A stretch of DNA of 64,000 nt, from positions 1-64,000 of the forward strand of contig JABCZC010000023.1 of the NCBI GenBank assembly GCA_013289875.1, in the 5' to 3' direction. How positions within the stretch are numbered: the stretch's first letter is position 1; each line of letters starts with the position of its first letter. Both the position numbers and the translations under genes were made by a program. This document shows, piece by piece, positions 44,307-53,204 of this stretch. The notes under the pieces are model-generated. The model searched no databases. It had not been told where the DNA came from and was given only the letters and a program-made list of their open reading frames with translations. The DNA comes from Acidobacteriota bacterium. Lineage in GTDB: Bacteria > Acidobacteriota > Terriglobia > Terriglobales > Acidobacteriaceae.

Positions 44307-45935
44307 ATGGCACAGGCACCTGTATTGACGCTGCCGACGGAACTGGATGAGACAGAGCGGGCGAAAACGCTCGCACAGCGGTATCGCTGCGAGTTCGTCG
44401 ATTTGAAGCACTTTCGCATTCAGCATGAGCTGATGAAGCGCGTGCCGGTGGACATGATGTTCCGGTACAACTTCGTCCCGCTGGAGCAGCAGGACGACCG
44501 GCTGATTATCGCGGTGAGCGATCCCAGCCGGCTGATGGTGCTGGACGAGATTGCCGGACTGCTCGGGCAGCGGATTGCGACGCGGGTGGCGACGCTGACG
44601 CAGATCACCGACCTGCTGAAGAAAACGGAGCAGTCGCAGCGCGTGCTGGATGAGGCTTCGGAGGGCATGACCTTCGACGTGGTGTCGGCACACGACGAGG
44701 CCGATGAGACGATTTCAATCGAGAAGCTGACGTCGGAGGAAGACATCAGCCCGATTATCCGGCTGGTGGACACGACAATTTTTACGGCGCTGGAGCGGCG
44801 CGCGTCGGATATTCACATTGAGACAAACGACGATTCGCTGGTGGTGAAGTACCGCATCGATGGAGTGCTGCAACTGGCGATGGCGGCGATTGCGCGCGAG
44901 CATCACTCGACCATCCTGTCGCGCATCAAGGTCATGAGCGAGCTGGACATCGCGGAACGGCGCGTTCCGCAGGATGGACGCTTTCGCGTCCGCTATAAGG
45001 GGCGTCTGATCGACTTTCGCGTGTCCATCATGCCGACGGTACATGGCGAGAATGCCGTGCTGCGCGTCCTCGACAAGGAGTCGATGAGCGAGAAGTTTCG
45101 CAAATTGACGCTCGATGTGGTGGGTTTCCATGAAGACGACCTGCGACGCTTTCGGCGGTATATTCGCGAGCCGTACGGGATGGTGCTGGTGACAGGTCCG
45201 ACGGGTTCGGGCAAAACGACCACGCTGTATGCGGCGCTAAACGAGATCAAGAGCGACGAAGACAAGATCATCACGATTGAAGATCCGGTGGAATATCAGA
45301 TTCGCGGCATTACGCAGGTGCCTGTGAATGAGAAGAAGGGTCTGACGTTCGGGCGCGGGCTGCGTTCGATTCTGCGCCATGACCCGGACAAGATTCTGGT
45401 GGGCGAAATTCGCGACCAGGAGACGGCGCAGATCGCGATCAACGCGGCGCTGACCGGGCACCTGGTATTTACGACTGTCCACGCGAACAACGTGGTCGAC
45501 GTGCTGGGACGCTTTCTGAATATGGGTGTAGAGGCGTACAACTTCGTCTCGGCGCTGAACTGCATTCTGGCGCAGCGGCTGGTGCGCACGATTTGCGAAT
45601 ATTGCATGCGGACGGTGCACCACAACGAGGAGGTTCTGATTGCGAGCGGCTTTGATCCAGCGGAGTGGAGAGACTTCGATTTCCGCGAAGGCGCAGGCTG
45701 CATCGAGTGCGGGGGCACGGGATACCGCGGACGCACGGCGATTCACGAACTGCTGGACCTGACGGACCCGATCCGCGAGATGATTCTGGATAAGAAGCCG
45801 AGCTCGGAAGTTCGCAGGCTGGCACAGCAGGAAGGCATGCAGTTCCTGCGCGAATCGGCGATTGACCGCGTGCGGCGTGGATTGACGACGCTCAAGGAAA
45901 TTAACAAGGTGACCTTTATCGAGGCGTCGCGGTAA
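44307..45935 (+). CDS. Pilus/type II secretion assembly ATPase (PilB/GspE)
   Basis: The 542-residue hexameric ATPase powers pilin polymerisation or pseudopilus growth. It has an N-terminal GspE_N-like domain, an N2 domain (ALERRASDIHIET), Walker A GPTGSGKTTT (about 297-304), the Asp box EDPVEYQIRG, Walker B KILVGEIRDQETA, and the His box GHLVFTTVHANN. A zinc-binding four-Cys motif is present: CEYC and CIEC about 60 residues apart. The retraction ATPase PilT has no such zinc motif, so this is the assembly type. No pilT is in the window. Confidence 0.94.
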   Translation: MAQAPVLTLPTELDETERAKTLAQRYRCEFVDLKHFRIQHELMKRVPVDMMFRYNFVPLEQQDDRLIIAVSDPSRLMVLDEIAGLLGQRIATRVATLTQITDLLKKTEQSQRVLDEASEGMTFDVVSAHDEADETISIEKLTSEEDISPIIRLVDTTIFTALERRASDIHIETNDDSLVVKYRIDGVLQLAMAAIAREHHSTILSRIKVMSELDIAERRVPQDGRFRVRYKGRLIDFRVSIMPTVHGENAVLRVLDKESMSEKFRKLTLDVVGFHEDDLRRFRRYIREPYGMVLVTGPTGSGKTTTLYAALNEIKSDEDKIITIEDPVEYQIRGITQVPVNEKKGLTFGRGLRSILRHDPDKILVGEIRDQETAQIAINAALTGHLVFTTVHANNVVDVLGRFLNMGVEAYNFVSALNCILAQRLVRTICEYCMRTVHHNEEVLIASGFDPAEWRDFDFREGAGCIECGGTGYRGRTAIHELLDLTDPIREMILDKKPSSEVRRLAQQEGMQFLRESAIDRVRRGLTTLKEINKVTFIEASR

Positions 45936-45936
45936 G

Positions 45937-46851
45937 ATGCCAATTCCCTTTCGCATATTTTCGTCCAACACCAACCTGCGCCCTGCGTTGGCGTGCGAGA
46001 TTACGCCCGACGGCGTGGTGGCGGCGCGGCAGCAAAAGGAAGAGCAGGCGGTGATGAGTTTTGCGGCGCTTCCGGCAGGAGTGGTAAAGCCCGGACTGGC
46101 GGAGACGAACCTTACCGATCAGGCGATAGTGGTGAGGGCGCTGCGGAAAGCTCTGGACGAGGTGTCGGCGCGGGAGAAAAAGCTGACGCTGGTGGTTCCG
46201 GATGCGGCGGTACGGGTGTTGATGCTCGAGTTCGACTCGCTGCCGGCCAAGGTGCAGGAGGCGATGCCGATTGTGCGCTTCCGGCTGCGCAAGCTGATGC
46301 CATTTGAAGTGGATGACGCGGCGGTGAGCTACCAGGTGATGCGTGTGAAGAAAGAACAGACGCACGCGCTGGTAACGGTGATGCCAGGCACGGTGCGTGC
46401 AGAGTATGAAAGCGCGGTGCGCGCGGCCGGATATGAACCGGGCGTGGTGCTGCCTTCCACGCTGGCGGCACTGGCGGCGCTGACGACGAGCGATGCAGCA
46501 CTGGTGGTGAATCGCAACGGTCTTTCGCTGACGACGGCCATTACTTCGGGAGATGAGCTCCTGTTGCATCGAACGCTGGAGTTGCCAGTGAACGAGGAAC
46601 TGCATCATGAAGAGCTGGCGCAGAGCGTATCCGTGACGCGAGCCTATTTTGAAGACACCCTCAATGCAGCGCCGGAGGTTCTTTATTGCGTGGGGCCAGG
46701 CGGAGCCGAGGAATTTTTGCGCGTGCTGGGCGAAGCGGCGGAAGAGGATGGTCTAAGGATGCGCGACCTGGTGAAAACGCCGGCGATGGTTGCGAGCGGC
46801 ACGATGCCTAAAGGACTGGCTGCGGGCGTGGTGGGGGCGTTGGCAAGCTGA
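45937..46851 (+). CDS. PilM-like assembly protein
   Basis: The 304-residue protein has an actin-like layout (RPALACEITPDGVVAARQ at the N-terminus, LTLVVPDAAVRVLMLEFDSL, PFEVDDAAVSYQVM) as in PilM, which sits on the cytoplasmic face and connects the platform to PilN and PilO. It starts one base after the ATPase stop and overlaps the next gene (TGATG), so it belongs to the same tightly packed operon. It has no membrane segment. Confidence 0.8.
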   Translation: MPIPFRIFSSNTNLRPALACEITPDGVVAARQQKEEQAVMSFAALPAGVVKPGLAETNLTDQAIVVRALRKALDEVSAREKKLTLVVPDAAVRVLMLEFDSLPAKVQEAMPIVRFRLRKLMPFEVDDAAVSYQVMRVKKEQTHALVTVMPGTVRAEYESAVRAAGYEPGVVLPSTLAALAALTTSDAALVVNRNGLSLTTAITSGDELLLHRTLELPVNEELHHEELAQSVSVTRAYFEDTLNAAPEVLYCVGPGGAEEFLRVLGEAAEEDGLRMRDLVKTPAMVASGTMPKGLAAGVVGALAS

Positions 46852-47618
46852 TGAAGATTACCCTCAACCTAGCGAGCAAGCCTTATGTCGATGTGCGTTC
46901 TATCATCAAACAACTGCGCATCCTCATGGGCGTTCTTATTGTGCTCGCGTTGCCCCTATGGCTGCTGCAGCACGCGGAACAGAAAAAAGCGCAGGCGGCG
47001 ACGGCGCGGGTTCGCGCGGTAGAGGGCAATGTGCAGCGCCTGCGAAAGCAGCAGAAGAGCTACCAGGAGCTGATGCGCCAGCCGCAGAACGCCGCCGTGC
47101 TGACGCAATCGGATTTTCTGAACTCGCTGTTTCGGCGCAAGGCTTTCTCCTGGACAGCGACCATGACCGATCTCGAAACGGTGCTGCCGACGGGCGTACA
47201 GGTGTTGAGCATCGAGCCGGTGGTGGCTCCCGATGGCGAGGTGACGATTCGCCTGCGCGTGAGCGGCGCGCGCGACCGGGCGGTGGAGTTGGTGAAGAAT
47301 CTGGAGAAGTCGCGACACTTTGCCTCGCCCAGGCTGGCCGGTGAGGCGCTGACGACAGCTACCGGACCCAACATGGCGGCGCAGCCGATCAATGCGGCGA
47401 TCTCGGTGAATTTCGACATCCTTGCCGACTATCGGCCGATCAGCGAGGCCGATGAGAAAGAGGCGTCGTCGAAGGAAAAGGCTACGAGCACTGAGAGAAA
47501 CCCCGCTGAACCGGCGACTCCTACGAAAAAGAGGCAACAGCAGCCGGGAAGCACGACAACTGGAAGCGTGGGGCCGCGAAGCGCAACAACGGCGCCGAAG
47601 AAGCGAGGTGCGCAATGA
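46851..47618 (+). CDS. PilN-like protein
   Basis: The 255-residue protein has a short cytoplasmic N-terminus (MKITLNLASKPYVDVR, the PilN-like N-L-A-x-x-P-Y motif that contacts PilM), one membrane helix (LRILMGVLIVLALPLWLLQH), a coiled coil and a periplasmic ferredoxin-like domain (TVLPTGVQVLSIEPVVAPDG). The last 60 residues are a basic Lys/Arg/Thr-rich tail that looks disordered and is unusual in PilN. The start shares bases with the pilM stop and the end overlaps the pilO start by four bases. Confidence 0.82.
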   Translation: MKITLNLASKPYVDVRSIIKQLRILMGVLIVLALPLWLLQHAEQKKAQAATARVRAVEGNVQRLRKQQKSYQELMRQPQNAAVLTQSDFLNSLFRRKAFSWTATMTDLETVLPTGVQVLSIEPVVAPDGEVTIRLRVSGARDRAVELVKNLEKSRHFASPRLAGEALTTATGPNMAAQPINAAISVNFDILADYRPISEADEKEASSKEKATSTERNPAEPATPTKKRQQQPGSTTTGSVGPRSATTAPKKRGAQ

Positions 47619-48238
47619 ACCGCCTTCGCGGCTACTTCACGGTCCTGAATCTGCACATCGCGGGGGCAGCCCTGCTGGTCGTAGTGGTGCTCTTCCTGGG
47701 AATCAGGGCGATTCTGGCGTTACACGCCGCAGGCGCGGTCGAATCCGACACTTACCAGCAACAGCAAATCACGTATGCGCAGCTGAAGTCCCAGATGTCA
47801 CACCTCGAAGGATTGCCGGACAAGGTGGACCAGGCGCGTGAGGATGCGAACGACTTTTATGAGGAGCGCATCGCGCCGAATTATTCGACGATTGCGGAGG
47901 AGCTGGGCACGGCGTACGTGAAGAACCAGGTCCGGTTGACTCGGGCGCAATATACGGCGACGCCCTCGATCGATGGACTGACTGAATTGCGCATCGACGC
48001 CAACCTGAGCGGCGATTATACGGCGCTGATGCGCTTTATCAACGACCTTGAGCGGGACAAGAATCACGTCTTCTTTATTATCGACGGGCTGACGTTCACC
48101 GGGCAGCAGGGCGGGTTGGTGAATCTGAGGCTGCGGCTGACGACGTATCTGAGGGCAAATGCGGGCGATCAGCCACCGGCGAGTGACACCCCGGAAGCCG
48201 CCAAGGCGGAAAACGTCAGCGAAGGGGGGACACGCTGA
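47615..48238 (+). CDS. PilO-like protein
   Basis: The 207-residue inner-membrane protein has one N-terminal helix (AGAALLVVVVLFLGIRAILA), a coiled-coil stretch around YAQLKSQMSHLEGLPDKVDQ and a periplasmic ferredoxin-like domain ending in LVNLRLRLTTYLRA. It pairs with PilN to build the alignment complex. It overlaps pilN by ATGA and pilP by TGATG, a sign of one translationally coupled unit. Confidence 0.8.
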   Translation: MNRLRGYFTVLNLHIAGAALLVVVVLFLGIRAILALHAAGAVESDTYQQQQITYAQLKSQMSHLEGLPDKVDQAREDANDFYEERIAPNYSTIAEELGTAYVKNQVRLTRAQYTATPSIDGLTELRIDANLSGDYTALMRFINDLERDKNHVFFIIDGLTFTGQQGGLVNLRLRLTTYLRANAGDQPPASDTPEAAKAENVSEGGTR

Positions 48239-48894
48239 TGGCGCTGAAGGTCGGCACGGAAGACAAGAAAAAGGTGATGATCGCTGGCGGGCTGGGCGTG
48301 GTAGTGCTAGGTCTCGTGCTCTATAACATCATCGGCCTCTTCGGCGGAAGTCCTACTCCCGCGCCAGTAGCGGCGACTCCACCGGCGGTCACGACCACAA
48401 CACCGGCGACTGTGCCGGCTGTCCGGACTGGGCCTGCTCCGGTCTCGCGGCAGAGAGTGATCTCAGCGAATCATGCGCCGGAGGCGGTGAAGGTTGCGGG
48501 ATCGATGGCGAGCCTTGACCCGACGCTGCACCCGGAGCTGATGGCAGCGGCCGAGTCGCTCGAATACACAGGCAAGGGGAGGAACATCTTCTCGATGTTC
48601 TCGGCTCCGGTCGAGATCGAGCAGCCTAAGGCGTTTCGGCCGCAGCAGGTTCAGCCTGCCGTGGCAATGGGACCGCCTCCGCCCCCCCCCATCGACTTGA
48701 AGTTTTTTGGCTACGAATCGCGCCAAGGCGGAGCGAAGCGGGTGTTTCTCCTGCATGGAGACGATGTGTTCATTGCAGGAGAGGGCGATGTGGTCGATCA
48801 TCATTACAGGGTCGTGAAGATTGCGCCCCTCTCGGTGCAGGTGGAAGACATTCCGTACAAGAATACGCAGACGCTGCCATTGATTCAGAATTGA
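48238..48894 (+). CDS. PilP/GspC-like protein
   Basis: The 218-residue protein has one membrane helix (VMIAGGLGVVVLGLVLYNII), a Pro/Thr/Ala-rich linker and a C-terminal beta-domain (IDLKFFGYESRQGGAKRVFL, LHGDDVFIAGEGDVVDHHYR, VVKIAPLSVQVEDI). This is the HR-type domain of GspC/PilP that contacts the outer-membrane secretin. No secretin gene is in the window, so it must be encoded elsewhere. No lipobox is seen. Confidence 0.75.
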   Translation: MALKVGTEDKKKVMIAGGLGVVVLGLVLYNIIGLFGGSPTPAPVAATPPAVTTTTPATVPAVRTGPAPVSRQRVISANHAPEAVKVAGSMASLDPTLHPELMAAAESLEYTGKGRNIFSMFSAPVEIEQPKAFRPQQVQPAVAMGPPPPPPIDLKFFGYESRQGGAKRVFLLHGDDVFIAGEGDVVDHHYRVVKIAPLSVQVEDIPYKNTQTLPLIQN

Positions 48895-48907
48895 GTTGCG
48901 TTGTCCA

Positions 48908-49963
48908 ATGACCTCTTCACCACAAGGCCGCACGAACTCCGAAGCAGGATACATTCTGCTTGCCGTGTTGTTCCTGGTGGCGCTGATCCTGCTTTCCCTG
49001 GCCGTCGCCGCGCCCAGGGTCGCGAAATCGATCCAACGCGACAAAGAACTGGAGCTGATCCACCGCGGCGAGCAATACAAGCGAGCGATCAAGCTCTACT
49101 ACCGCAAGTTCGGGAGCTACCCTGCGTCGATCGATCAACTGGAGAATACGAACAATATCCGCTTTCTGCGCAAGCGCTATACCGATCCAATGACGGGCAA
49201 GGACGATTGGAAGATCATTCACTTTGGCCAGGCACATGTGCAGACGCTGGGGTTGTTTGGGCAGCCGATCGCGACTGCCGGAGGTGGACCAGGGGGCGTG
49301 GCAGGAGGCATTGGGGCAGGAGGCATTGGGGCGGGAGGCATTGGGACGGGAGGCATTGGGACGGGAGGCATTGGGACGGGGGGCATCGGAGCCGCTACAG
49401 GAGGGCTGGGCTCGGCGGGTACGCCCTTGACGGGGTCGGGATCGATCACTGCTCCAACGACGGGCGGCACGGATGGCTCAGGCACGTCGGGAACGGATGG
49501 TTCGGGGAGTACGGGTGGGTCCACGAGCGGATCTGGGACTGGAGGTCTAGGGACTGGAGGTCTAGGGACCGGAGGCCTGGGGACAGGGGGACTCGGTACT
49601 ACGGGTACGGGGGGGCTGAGTGCGGGTGGATTGGGTACGGGCGCAACCGGCAATACGAATCCGACCTTTGGCGGCGGTCCGATTGTCGGGCTTGCTATTC
49701 CGAGCACGAAAGCTTCGATCAAGGAATACAAGCAGCAGAAACATTACAACGAGTGGGAATTCGTCTACGACCCTGTTGCGGACCAGATGCAGGCGGGCAC
49801 CGCGTTTGGCGGAACGGGACAGAATCTGAATGGTCCGGGTACGACGAACGGAACCAGCGGCACCTTCGGCAGCGGATTCGGAAACACGACCGGTGCGGGA
49901 GGCGCCACAACGCCAACCGGCGGGACTGGGAGCGGGGCCGGGTCTCCAACACCTCAGCAATAA
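48908..49963 (+). CDS. Glycine-repeat pseudopilin-like protein
   Basis: The 351-residue protein starts with a prepilin-like segment (NSEAGYILLAVLFLVALILL) although Y follows G where F is usual, then KSIQRDKELELIHRGEQYKR and AIKLYYRKFGSYPASIDQLE, a pattern seen in pseudopilin-like proteins of this cluster. From about residue 122 there is a long Gly-rich stretch made of five-residue units such as G-G-I-G-T and G-L-G-T-G, encoded by 15-base tandem repeats. A short conserved block (KEYKQQKHYNEWEFVYDPVA) follows, then a Gly/Thr-rich tail. The ATG at 48908 is preferred over 48896. The Gly-rich part may vary in length between strains. Confidence 0.72.
   Translation: MTSSPQGRTNSEAGYILLAVLFLVALILLSLAVAAPRVAKSIQRDKELELIHRGEQYKRAIKLYYRKFGSYPASIDQLENTNNIRFLRKRYTDPMTGKDDWKIIHFGQAHVQTLGLFGQPIATAGGGPGGVAGGIGAGGIGAGGIGTGGIGTGGIGTGGIGAATGGLGSAGTPLTGSGSITAPTTGGTDGSGTSGTDGSGSTGGSTSGSGTGGLGTGGLGTGGLGTGGLGTTGTGGLSAGGLGTGATGNTNPTFGGGPIVGLAIPSTKASIKEYKQQKHYNEWEFVYDPVADQMQAGTAFGGTGQNLNGPGTTNGTSGTFGSGFGNTTGAGGATTPTGGTGSGAGSPTPQQ
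49304..49393 (+). repeat. 15-bp tandem repeat, six units
   Basis: Six in-frame 15-base units, mostly GGAGGCATTGGGACG or one or two changes from it, encode five-residue Gly-Ile-Gly units in the pseudopilin-like protein. Near-identical neighbours indicate recent copying by slippage. Confidence 0.85.
49529..49603 (+). repeat. 15-bp tandem repeat, five units (second array)
   Basis: Five in-frame 15-base units of the type GGTCTAGGGACTGGA, diverging towards the end, encode GLGTG units in the same protein. The unit differs from the first array. Confidence 0.75.
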
Positions 49964-49993
49964 ACTGGCCCCGCCCGAGGGCGAGGCCAGTTT
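49962..49993. terminator. Bidirectional terminator hairpin
   Basis: AAACTGGCC (49962-49970) pairs with GGCCAGTTT (49985-49993) and GCCC with GGGC inside, a long stem with A-run and T-run ends. It lies between the convergent ends of the pilus operon and the Fe-S carrier gene and would serve both. Confidence 0.75.
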
Positions 49994-50007
49994 GCGGAAT
50001 TGCCCTG

Positions 50008-50379
50008 TTAGACGCTGAAAGACGAGCCGCACCCGCAGGTGCTCTTAGTGTTGGGATTCTCGAATTTGAAACCGGCCGCTTCGAGGGTTTCGACGTAATC
50101 GACGACGCATCCGTTGAGATACATCAATGAGGTCGCGTCGACAAAGACCTTGAGTCCGTCGAAGTTGAATACCTTGTCCATCATTCCAGCCTGATTCTCG
50201 AAGGACATCGAATACTGGAAGCCGGAACAGCCTCCGCCGACGACGCCGATGCGCAGACCAGCCGGGAGTGGATCCTGCGTCGCCATGATTTCACGCACTT
50301 TAACCGCAGCAGGCTCGCTCAGGGTGAGGGGAGGCGTCTTGGTCTGAACAGTTTCCGGGGTGGCGGTGACGGTGGCCAT
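50008..50379 (-). CDS. A-type iron-sulfur carrier (ErpA/IscA-like)
   Basis: The 123-residue protein delivers Fe-S clusters to target enzymes. The three conserved cysteines are present: C51 in VVGGGCSGFQY and C115/C117 in STCGCGSSF. The fold core (LTLSEPAAVKVREIMATQ, LKVFVDATSLMYLNG, VDYVETLEAAGFKFENPN) matches the HesB/IscA family. The start at 50379 follows AGGAGAT. No isc or suf genes are near, so it is a stand-alone carrier. Confidence 0.94.
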   Translation of the reverse strand: MATVTATPETVQTKTPPLTLSEPAAVKVREIMATQDPLPAGLRIGVVGGGCSGFQYSMSFENQAGMMDKVFNFDGLKVFVDATSLMYLNGCVVDYVETLEAAGFKFENPNTKSTCGCGSSFSV

Positions 50380-50490
50380 GAATGATCTCCTGAATCTTGA
50401 GGAAGAACTCGTAGTTTCAGTGTATCGCCCCATTTGACCGGGCACAAGACACTTTATGTTTTGATGTCGCAGTCCCCGGCTTAGACTCAG

Positions 50491-50961
50491 CTAATCGGCG
50501 ACGATTTTGCTTGAGATGCGGCCGTATTCGGCCTCGGAAATAAGCCCTTTGCTGACCAAGTCATGCGACGAAGAGTATGGCCGGTTATCGACGATGTGCT
50601 GTGCGCGGACGCCGGAGATGCCGGGCAGCGTTGCCAACTGATCAGCGCTGGCCGAATTAATGTCAACCGTGCCGCCCACGGGAGAGGGTTTCGTATCGCT
50701 GTGCAGGCCTTGCTTCACACCAGCAGCAATGTCGTCGACCTTGCGCTCGGCATTGGCGGCTGCAACCTTGGCGTCTGCGGCGGCTTGCTGGGCACTTGAC
50801 TTCACCTGCTCGGTGGTTTGAGCAGCCTGCTGCTTCAACTGCTGATCGGACTGTGGGTTGGTGTTGTTACATCCGGTAAAGCCGACCAGTGCGGCGCTTA
50901 TGGCCAGCGCGGACCATCCCTGCACGCCTAAGCTCTTCCTGAGATTTCCCTGACGAATCAT
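50491..50961 (-). CDS. ComEA-like helix-hairpin-helix lipoprotein
   Basis: The 156-residue protein has a signal peptide with a lipobox-like end (ALVGFTGC), a coiled-coil Ala/Gln/Lys-rich linker (about 45-90) and a C-terminal helix-hairpin-helix domain: VDINSASADQLATLPGISGV and RAQHIVDNRPYSSSHDLVSK. This resembles ComEA, which binds DNA at the cell surface during uptake. ComEA-like proteins usually have one membrane helix; here a lipoprotein anchor is more likely. Other competence genes are not in the window. Confidence 0.8.
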   Translation of the reverse strand: MIRQGNLRKSLGVQGWSALAISAALVGFTGCNNTNPQSDQQLKQQAAQTTEQVKSSAQQAAADAKVAAANAERKVDDIAAGVKQGLHSDTKPSPVGGTVDINSASADQLATLPGISGVRAQHIVDNRPYSSSHDLVSKGLISEAEYGRISSKIVAD

Positions 50962-51197
50962 TCACTTTCTCCCAACCGCGCCTCATTCGAACAGGGGCGC
51001 GTGTGCCTGTGCATTCAGATGGAGTCACTTCATGGTTCGGGGGTTGCCAAATGGGTTTCACAATGCAAAAAACGGGCTGTTCACTGCCTCAAAACCAGGG
51101 CTATGATTCCAGTAACGGCCCCGCCTACCCCCGAGCCCGGGCAACCGGACCCGCTCGGTATCTGGAGCCGGCTCAAATCCGAATCCCGAGGTGCCTG

Positions 51198-51470
51198 ATG
51201 GGCTCCATGCTTATTCTGTGGATCGTCTGGGCCGGAGTTCTGGCGATCCTTCTTATCCTGTTGGCATATCGCGGCACGATCACCCGTTACGAAGAGGATC
51301 AGATTTTCCTCGACGACTGTGCCGAGCACCAGAAGAAAGAACAAACCGAGATCCTGGCGAAGGTAAGCAAAATTCAACCCTTCGTTCGCATCGCAACCGG
51401 CGCGACGTGCGTCCTTACCGCATGCATCATTGGTATATACGTGTGGGACGCGGTCCACCAGATGATGTAA
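51198..51470 (+). CDS. Small two-helix membrane protein
   Basis: The 90-residue protein has helices ILWIVWAGVLAILLILLAYR and IATGATCVLTACIIGIYVWD joined by a charged loop with DDCAEHQKKEQTEI. The ATG at 51198 follows GAGG; a longer open frame upstream is not convincing. It is convergent with the YceI gene, five bases apart. The function is unknown. Confidence 0.6.
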   Translation: MGSMLILWIVWAGVLAILLILLAYRGTITRYEEDQIFLDDCAEHQKKEQTEILAKVSKIQPFVRIATGATCVLTACIIGIYVWDAVHQMM

Positions 51471-51474
51471 GACA

Positions 51475-52074
51475 TCAGGGAGTGGATGCCGTCGATCTGG
51501 CCTTCGTGACGACATCCATATCCACTTTCTTTGCCGCGTGCAGCATGAACGTGCTGGGGTCTTTCATGCCCCAGGCGACGTAGGGTACTGTAAACTTCGT
51601 GGTCGCGACGGCATCGGGTCCGTCAACCTTGACTGTCATCTCCAGCTTGAGAGGGTGGTCGGTGCCGTGGATTGTGAATGTGCCGTCCACTGATACGGTC
51701 TGGGGTGGGCCCGGCTTTAGGACGCCTGTCACCTTTGTCGGATGAAAGATGGCCTGCGGATATTTGTCGCTCTCCAGCACATCCTTTTGCATGTGGGCGT
51801 CGCGTGACTGATTGCCGCTCTCTCCGGTGGTGACGTCGACCAGAATCTCGCCTTGCGCCGCCCCGGTTTGAGGATCGAAGGCGATCATGCCGCCCTTGAG
51901 CCTGAAGGTTCCGTGGATGGTGTGCAGAGTGCTGCCGAGTGTCCAGTGAATCTCCGTGCGGGCCGGGTCAAGATACAAGGTAATATTTTGCGGTGCGACC
52001 TGAGCATGCAGCAGCGGAACGAACGCGAGCAATAAGGCGCAGAGAGAGACTCGCCGGGATGTAAGAGGCCTCAT
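51475..52074 (-). CDS. YceI-family periplasmic protein
   Basis: The 199-residue protein has a signal peptide (VSLCALLLAFVPLLHAQ) and a YceI/lipocalin-like beta-barrel: ARTEIHWTLGSTLHTIHGTF, GEILVDVTTGESGNQSRDAH, MQKDVLESDKYPQAIFHPTK and GTFTIHGTDHPLKLEMTVKV. YceI proteins bind isoprenoid-type lipids. GGAGAAAT before the ATG at 52074 fixes the start, although a TTG 15 bases upstream overlaps the preceding gene. It lies directly after the FAD oxidoreductase/PKS unit, so it may carry an isoprenoid or polyketide product. That link is inference. Confidence 0.9.
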   Translation of the reverse strand: MRPLTSRRVSLCALLLAFVPLLHAQVAPQNITLYLDPARTEIHWTLGSTLHTIHGTFRLKGGMIAFDPQTGAAQGEILVDVTTGESGNQSRDAHMQKDVLESDKYPQAIFHPTKVTGVLKPGPPQTVSVDGTFTIHGTDHPLKLEMTVKVDGPDAVATTKFTVPYVAWGMKDPSTFMLHAAKKVDMDVVTKARSTASTP

Positions 52075-52085
52075 ATTTCTCCGGA

Positions 52086-53204
52086 TCAAGCGGGCGATGG
52101 CAGGAACATGCGGCCAAGACGGGTCGCTTGTTCAAGAATGAATTGCGGAAGGGATTCTTCCCCGTTGTGGACCTGCAGCAGCTCCGCAAACAAGTGCGGA
52201 TCCCGTGCAAAAACATTCATGGCTTTTCGACGAAGACTGGGCCAGCGATCCATGAGCAGTATGAGGCGCGCGAGGGTCTGAGGCAAGCGGAGGATTTCCG
52301 CATGGCCAGCGGCGTAAGGCGCAAGGTTGTCATTGGATATCGCTCCAGCCAACCCCTGCGCCTGCCGAAAGCCCAGAGCCATGCCCTCTCCGCTGATTGC
52401 GTCGACGGAACCGGATGCATCGCCGATGAGAGCGACGGTTCCGCGAACGACGCGACGAAGCCTGAAAGTCGTTGTAATCGCGCCACGCTCGCGGGTAGTG
52501 ATTTCAGCATGCATCAGCCTTTCCCTGAGAGCTGGGATGCTTTGAATAACATCGCCGCTGCGTGCGGCCCCGGAAAAACGTGTCAGGATGGCGACACAGA
52601 TTTCCTCCGCGCTCACGGGAGTGACGTAAGCCTGGCCCAGTGGCCCCCAATGAATCTCGATATACGGACTCCACGGGGTAATGCGGTAGTGAGTACGGAA
52701 GCCGAAGCGCCGGGTAAGCAGCGAACCGCGTTCAAGGCCTGCCCATGGGCGCACGCGCGAGGAGTGTCCGTCGGCTCCGACGAGGTAACGATAGCGCACA
52801 GGCTTGCCATTGAGTGTTGCGGGCTGACTGAGGTTGAGATTGACGCGTGTTCCCCACAGCATGCGAACGCCGACTTCCTGAGCATGTTCGATGAGCGCGG
52901 TATGCAGAACGACACGGCGCAGGCCGATTCCCTGCCCCGAACGGAAATCCGCCGAAACCGTCGAGTGGTCATCACAAAAACGAATGCCGCCAAAGGCAGC
53001 TCCGTGCCGGGCGTCCAGTTCGACGCCGAGTCTGGTCAGCTCACGGCGGGAGCGAGGCAAGATGCCTTCGCCGCAGGCCTTGTCAATCGGCGGTTGAAGT
53101 GCATCTGCGAGGAGAACATCGATTCCGTGCTTTCGCAGTGCAATGGCAGCGGCCAGGCCCGCCGGACCACCGCCCACGACCAATACATCGGATGTGAGTG
53201 CCAT
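52086..53204 (-). CDS. FAD-dependent oxidoreductase (geranylgeranyl-reductase type)
   Basis: The 372-residue flavoprotein has the dinucleotide-binding VLVVGGGPAGLAAAIALRKH, the CGEGILPRS motif, DGHSSRVRPWAG and VALIGDASGSVDAISGEGMA, the D-G-type motif of the PHBH/geranylgeranyl reductase family. Such enzymes reduce or hydroxylate lipids and polyketides. It follows a type III polyketide synthase on the same strand, 187 bases apart, and precedes the YceI gene by a few bases. In many bacteria these enzymes form one cluster for an alkylated pyrone or resorcinol, usually with a methyltransferase that is missing here. Confidence 0.87.
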   Translation of the reverse strand: MALTSDVLVVGGGPAGLAAAIALRKHGIDVLLADALQPPIDKACGEGILPRSRRELTRLGVELDARHGAAFGGIRFCDDHSTVSADFRSGQGIGLRRVVLHTALIEHAQEVGVRMLWGTRVNLNLSQPATLNGKPVRYRYLVGADGHSSRVRPWAGLERGSLLTRRFGFRTHYRITPWSPYIEIHWGPLGQAYVTPVSAEEICVAILTRFSGAARSGDVIQSIPALRERLMHAEITTRERGAITTTFRLRRVVRGTVALIGDASGSVDAISGEGMALGFRQAQGLAGAISNDNLAPYAAGHAEILRLPQTLARLILLMDRWPSLRRKAMNVFARDPHLFAELLQVHNGEESLPQFILEQATRLGRMFLPSPA

